Assembly: GCF_002154725.1 (NCBI RefSeq)
Contig: NZ_MTAW01000100.1
Coordinates: 1 to 46,948, forward strand
Origin: Nostoc sp. 106C
Lineage (GTDB): Bacteria; Cyanobacteriota; Cyanobacteriia; Cyanobacteriales; Nostocaceae
DNA length: 46,948 nucleotides
Direction of reading: 5' to 3'
Made by a program: the position numbers and the translations under genes
The notes under the pieces: generated by a model
The model's database searches: none
The model's input: only the letters and a program-made list of their open reading frames with translations
Told to the model about the DNA's origin: nothing
Part shown: in pieces, positions 43,755 through 46,948 of the stretch
Position numbering within the stretch: the first letter of the stretch is position 1
Layout: each line of letters opens with the position of its first letter

Positions 43755-44954
43755 ATGCAAATATATCAGAAATCACATATCAAAATTCTTGATAGCATGA
43801 GAGGTATAGCATTTTTTCTGATATTTATGACTCATATGTTTCAAAACTATAAACTAAAACCTGAACTGACATTTTTAATTTTCAAGCTTGACATTCAACA
43901 AATATTTTTTTCTAACTACGGTCTTCATCTATTTTTTGTTCTAAGCGGGTATTTATTATTCAAGCCCTTTATAGTTTCAATAGAAAACAATCAGAAATTA
44001 CCCTCTATTAAAAAATATATGTATAGGCGTATCACAAGAATATACCCTAATTATTTATTTTTTCTGGTTTTGGTTATAGTAATATCTCTACTAGGATGGC
44101 AGACTAATCCTGAATATATCAATTACTTGAAAGACATAAAAGTGCAATTTCTATCTCATGCTTTTATGCTTCATACATTTTCAAGTAAAACAATATATGG
44201 ATTTAGCGGACCTTGGTGGTCATTAGGTCTGGAGTTCCAATTTTATCTTTTTCTTGGTATTCTAATGTTTATCATGAAAAGAAAAAAACATCTAAACATA
44301 AAAATACTATTTCAGTCAACTTTATTTATTCTAGTTTTATCGCAAGTTTTCCGAATATTATTCGTTGTATTCAATAAAATACTGAGTCAAACTCTTAATT
44401 TTAGCTATATTAACTCTGAAAGTGCATTAATTATTTTTCGGAATTTGCCAGGACTTTTAAACACTTTTTGTTGTGGGATGTTACTAGCAATATTCCTGCA
44501 TAGCACAAAATATAATATTAAGCTTAGTTCCAATTCAATATTTCCTTTATGTTTTATCTCAATTATTGGTTTATTTATAACTAACTATGCTTTAACTTTT
44601 GCACCGATAATTCATTATTATTTTGGAGATATATTATTAAGCTTATTTTGGAGTCTAATATTATTATGTCTTTTATCTAAAAATGTTGGGAGTAACGGAA
44701 TTAAAAAAATTAGGTCAATTATATCTATGAAACCATTAGTTTTTTTAGGAATTATTTCTTATAGCTGCTATTTATCTCACGAAGTAGTAATCGATTTCCT
44801 CAAATTTAGATTTTGTAATCAAGTTACAAATAATTTACAGTTTTTGTATGCTTCCTTATCAATGTTGGTAGCCACCATATTTGTTTCATTTATAACTTAT
44901 AATTTAGTCGAAAAACCTTGCCTTGATTTTTCTGCCAAGAATTTTAGAGATTGA
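43755..44954 (+). CDS. Acyltransferase-3 family membrane O-acetyltransferase (OafA/YrhL type)
   Basis: Polytopic membrane enzyme (399 aa, about 10 spans) that acylates surface glycans. The N-terminus has the family pattern LDSMRGIAFFLIFMTHMFQ with the conserved Arg and catalytic-site His27; YGLHLFFVLSGYLL, YRRITRIYPNY and GPWWSLGLEFQFYLF follow in order, and FLGIISYSCYLSHEVV precedes the final spans. No SGNH domain is fused; a separate SGNH protein lies upstream at 39944. The gene is strikingly A+T-rich with frequent ATA codons, unlike the WcaF gene, and is cut off by a terminator, so it may be a later arrival with its own promoter. Confidence 0.85.
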   Translation: MQIYQKSHIKILDSMRGIAFFLIFMTHMFQNYKLKPELTFLIFKLDIQQIFFSNYGLHLFFVLSGYLLFKPFIVSIENNQKLPSIKKYMYRRITRIYPNYLFFLVLVIVISLLGWQTNPEYINYLKDIKVQFLSHAFMLHTFSSKTIYGFSGPWWSLGLEFQFYLFLGILMFIMKRKKHLNIKILFQSTLFILVLSQVFRILFVVFNKILSQTLNFSYINSESALIIFRNLPGLLNTFCCGMLLAIFLHSTKYNIKLSSNSIFPLCFISIIGLFITNYALTFAPIIHYYFGDILLSLFWSLILLCLLSKNVGSNGIKKIRSIISMKPLVFLGIISYSCYLSHEVVIDFLKFRFCNQVTNNLQFLYASLSMLVATIFVSFITYNLVEKPCLDFSAKNFRD

Positions 44955-45392
44955 CTAAACATTCACCAGTCACAAGAACTCTTGCATTTAAGCGAGCGCT
45001 CAACAGCACAACTAATATCGTGTCAGGTTAAAGACTTATCATTAAGGGGCGTTGCTCAATCGAGGTATTAAAATCAAAAATTCCATATCTTAAACTCTTA
45101 CTCTCTGCGCCTCTGCGTGAGACAAATTCATACTTTCATTCAGCAACGCCCTTTAAGGCAGCAGAGGAGTAAATTTTCAGCTTTCTGCACAGACGCATCG
45201 AATCATAACTGATCAGTCGGACATGATATAACTTTAAATAAAATTATTGCAACTACTACTTTTTTAATAAAACTAAACAATCTTTCTATTTTCTCTTGGA
45301 AGTGGCAATTGTTTTGTAAAGGATAATTGATAAGTGTTGTCAAACTAATGCCTAGAGGTCGAAACTAAGAATACAACACAGCAATTATTTTT
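44955..45392. other. Spacer with a MITE-like element
   Basis: Holds the 115-base inverted-repeat element at 45042-45156. The rest is AT-rich, without gene or clear promoter. Confidence 0.5.
45042..45156. mobile_element. MITE-like 115-base element with 19-base inverted termini
   Basis: TTAAGGGGCGTTGCTCAAT (45042-45060) is mirrored by ATTCAGCAACGCCCTTTAA (45138-45156) with two mismatches. TTAA at both tips may be the duplicated target. The interior has no frame but carries a CTCTGCGCCTCTGCGTGA string common in cyanobacterial repeats. Confidence 0.7.
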
Positions 45393-45884
45393 ATGCATAC
45401 TATTTCTAACGTTCAATTCAAGCAGTCGTTTTGGCAACCTGCTGTTTTATTAACTTTAGGCTTTTGGCTTAGCGCTAGCCTACTCTTAGATTGGGTAATT
45501 ATGCCTAGTCTTTACATTTCTGGCATGATGACTCAAGCTAGTTTTTCTACAGTTGGCTATGTAATTTTTTGGAATTTCAATCGTGTGGAATTATTGTCTG
45601 CTGCTGTAGTGCTAACTGGCGTACTAGCTTTGAGCAAAACTCAAATCAACTGGCGGCGTAACGGTATTGTTTTATCTGTGTTGCTGCTAGTTATAGCTTT
45701 GCTTGATACTTATCTTTTAACTCCGCAGATGAGCGCAATCGGAGTTCATCTCAATGCATTTGATGTAGAGACTACTATTCCAGCAACGATGAATTTACTC
45801 CACGGTAGTTATTGGATATTAGAAGCTACTAAGCTGATAGCAGGTGGTGCGCTTTTAAGCTATTGCTGGAGACAGCAAGGTTAA
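45393..45884 (+). CDS. Small four-span membrane protein, DUF4149-like
   Basis: A 163-aa integral membrane protein with four hydrophobic segments (about 17-40, 65-80, 88-108 and 140-157). The first pair flanks LLLDWVIMPSLYISGMM, a pattern reminiscent of DUF4149/TMEM205-like proteins. No catalytic motif, signal peptide or soluble domain. It faces the manganese-exporter pair across a shared terminator. Family assignment is tentative and function unknown. Confidence 0.6.
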   Translation: MHTISNVQFKQSFWQPAVLLTLGFWLSASLLLDWVIMPSLYISGMMTQASFSTVGYVIFWNFNRVELLSAAVVLTGVLALSKTQINWRRNGIVLSVLLLVIALLDTYLLTPQMSAIGVHLNAFDVETTIPATMNLLHGSYWILEATKLIAGGALLSYCWRQQG

Positions 45885-45907
45885 GATTTCAATCTCACAC
45901 AAAAAAT

Positions 45908-45939
45908 AAAGACGCTAAGAATTTCTTGGCGTCTTTTTT
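45908..45939. terminator. Bidirectional terminator between convergent genes
   Basis: AAAGACGCTAAG pairs with CTTGGCGTCTTT (one G-U pair in twelve) around a five-base loop. An A-tract lies on the left and a T-run on the right, so it can end transcripts from both the membrane-protein gene (+) and the GDT1 gene (-). Confidence 0.8.
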
Positions 45940-45959
45940 GTGCAATATACCTATCTTGC

Positions 45960-46247
45960 TTACTGTGTAGGTTCGGAATCGTTAAAAAACAGCAGCCGTG
46001 CGGCGAGTATGGCAAATCCCAAAGCCGCGATCGCTTTTAACAAGCGTGTGGGTAAAAATTCTGCAACGGCTCCCCCTGCTAATGCTCCCAACAAGCTAGT
46101 TAATAGTAGGGCAACCGCAGTACCAAAAAATACAGCACGCGGAGATTGACTGCGACCTGAAAGAGCGATCGCCGCTAGCTGACTCTTGTCACCTAATTCT
46201 GATAAAAAAACTGTAATAAAGCTCAGTCCTAAAAGATGCCAATCCAT
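45960..46247 (-). CDS. Half-size GDT1/TMEM165 (UPF0016) protein, manganese exporter subunit type
   Basis: A 95-aa membrane protein with three hydrophobic spans and a single signature ELGDKS (17-22), the cation-binding E-x-G-D-K-(S/T) motif of the UPF0016 family. Full-length members carry two such motifs; half-size members, encoded in pairs, are thought to form heterodimers that move Mn2+ (or Ca2+) out of the cytosol in exchange for protons. The second half is encoded just upstream on the same strand (46364-46795). The ATG start is clear. Export of manganese from the cytoplasm is the best-supported role in cyanobacteria. Confidence 0.85.
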   Translation of the reverse strand: MDWHLLGLSFITVFLSELGDKSQLAAIALSGRSQSPRAVFFGTAVALLLTSLLGALAGGAVAEFLPTRLLKAIAALGFAILAARLLFFNDSEPTQ

Positions 46248-46285
46248 GTGATTAAGGGGAATGAGGAGGATAAGGAGACAAGGGG

Positions 46286-46356
46286 ACGCGGTGAGCCACT
46301 TGCGGTGGACGGGTTTCCCGGCATAAGCAAAGTGGCGAACCCGAAGGGTGACGCGG
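46286..46356. repeat. Dispersed palindromic repeats between the two GDT1 halves
   Basis: GC-rich mirrored units, including GACGGGTTTCCCGGC and GGCGAACCCGAAGGGTGACG, fill most of the gap. Same interspersed class as 4046-4182. Confidence 0.55.
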
Positions 46357-46363
46357 AGAATGA

Positions 46364-46795
46364 CTAATGATTAATAACTACATCCCAAAACAGCATGAGG
46401 GAAATTAGCAATAACATCACACCTGCTGATTTTTCTACGGTTTTTGGGCTGAGTCGGTTGGCTATCCAACTCCCTAAAAGTACGCCTAATAAGCTGGTAG
46501 TTATCAGTGCAGCCCCAGATCCCATAAATACTACCCACGGTGCATGAGATTGTGCACTCATTAACAAGGTAGATAGCTGAGTTTTATCGCCAATTTCTGC
46601 TAGAAAAATGGTGATGAAGGTTGTACCAAAAATCACTGCTACTGATTCTTGCTTTTTTGGGCTATCGGCAACTACAGGCTGAAGCGGCTCAATGATTGCA
46701 GCCGTTAACGTAATATCAGTACTGTCTTCAAGTTCTGGCTGGCTTTCAGTCTGAGATATGCCAGAAAGGCTCAAGGGTGCAGAGTCAAGTTTCAC
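46364..46795 (-). CDS. Half-size GDT1/TMEM165 (UPF0016) protein with extended N-terminus
   Basis: 143 aa. The motif EIGDKT lies at 67-72 in the first of three spans and corresponds to the second-type motif partner of the 95-aa protein next door. About 50 residues of acidic, Ser/Pro-rich, presumably disordered chain precede the first span, an unusual addition for such a small carrier. The frame opens at GTG (46795), with no good ribosome binding site; a shorter start cannot be excluded because no internal ATG is present before the membrane part. Both halves probably assemble into one Mn2+ exporter. Confidence 0.8.
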   Translation of the reverse strand: MKLDSAPLSLSGISQTESQPELEDSTDITLTAAIIEPLQPVVADSPKKQESVAVIFGTTFITIFLAEIGDKTQLSTLLMSAQSHAPWVVFMGSGAALITTSLLGVLLGSWIANRLSPKTVEKSAGVMLLLISLMLFWDVVINH

Positions 46796-46899
46796 AGGCA
46801 GTAATCTTGTTCCTAGATTGTTTTCATATTCTTCTCATTTTCTCAGATTTTTGTAATAAATTGCAACTAGTTCCAGTGATTAGTTGTCAGTTCTGTCAC

Positions 46900-46940
46900 T
46901 GAAAGCATAAGATGAGCAAATTGCTCGCTTTATGCTTTCA
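46900..46940. other. Long hairpin at the right edge
   Basis: TGAAAGCATAA (46900-46910) pairs perfectly with TTATGCTTTCA (46930-46940), and an inner GAGCAA/TTGCTC stem (46914-46926) extends it. It could be the end of a dispersed repeat or a terminator of a gene beyond the window. Confidence 0.5.
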
Positions 46941-46948
46941 CGCTCGGG

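Overview
The window looks like chromosomal DNA from a filamentous, probably Nostocales-type cyanobacterium. The grounds are many GCGATCGC (HIP1) octamers, low-to-moderate GC, several families of short palindromic repeats common in such genomes, and a cyanobacterial gene set: a CyaB-type GAF-GAF-PAS adenylate cyclase, a haemagglutinin-like TPS exoprotein, DUF2808, Uma2 and paired half-size GDT1 proteins. The species cannot be named from the sequence alone.

Layout. Positions 1-9000 hold housekeeping or accessory genes separated by long repeat-bearing spacers: a Rieske ferredoxin-like protein (-), a large secreted TPS exoprotein (-), a small Pro/Glu-rich protein (-), the adenylate cyclase (+) and a DUF2808 protein (-). 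From 9012 to about 44950 lies one large exopolysaccharide/surface-glycan locus. A BY-kinase/chain-length regulator (Wzc type, -) is divergent from the rest across a 1.8-kb gene-free spacer. Then, all on +, come nine GT4/GT-B glycosyltransferases, two GT2 glycosyltransferases, four class I SAM methyltransferases, two FkbM methyltransferases, GDP-mannose 4,6-dehydratase, a Wzx-type flippase, a Wzy-type polymerase, an AsnB-type amidotransferase, an SGNH hydrolase, a YdcF-like protein, a WcaF-like acetyltransferase and an acyltransferase-3. Two conserved unknown genes (14852, 15770) and a Uma2 gene are interspersed. Positions 45000-46948 carry a small membrane protein and two half-size GDT1/TMEM165 (manganese exporter type) genes.

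How the genes work together (inference). The glycosyltransferases would build a repeat unit from nucleotide sugars, including a GDP-6-deoxymannose derivative. Methyltransferases, the amidotransferase and the acetyltransferases would decorate it, Wzx would flip it, Wzy would polymerise it, and the Wzc-like kinase would control chain length. No initiating phosphoglycosyltransferase and no Wza outer-membrane channel are in the window, so they must lie elsewhere if this pathway is complete.

The most informative irregularities are: (i) a decayed ABC-2 polysaccharide permease (Wzm) directly after gmd, suggesting that an ABC-dependent export locus was converted to, or overlaid by, a Wzx/Wzy locus; (ii) a 655-bp collinear duplication of a methyltransferase/glycosyltransferase junction, with one copy dead; (iii) several non-autonomous MITE-like elements, one directly upstream of gmd and partly repeated at the left edge of the window; (iv) a degenerate 63-bp tandem repeat; and (v) a consensus promoter followed by a terminator-like hairpin that could make a small RNA or an attenuated leader. 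I found no CRISPR array, tRNA, rRNA or intact transposase.
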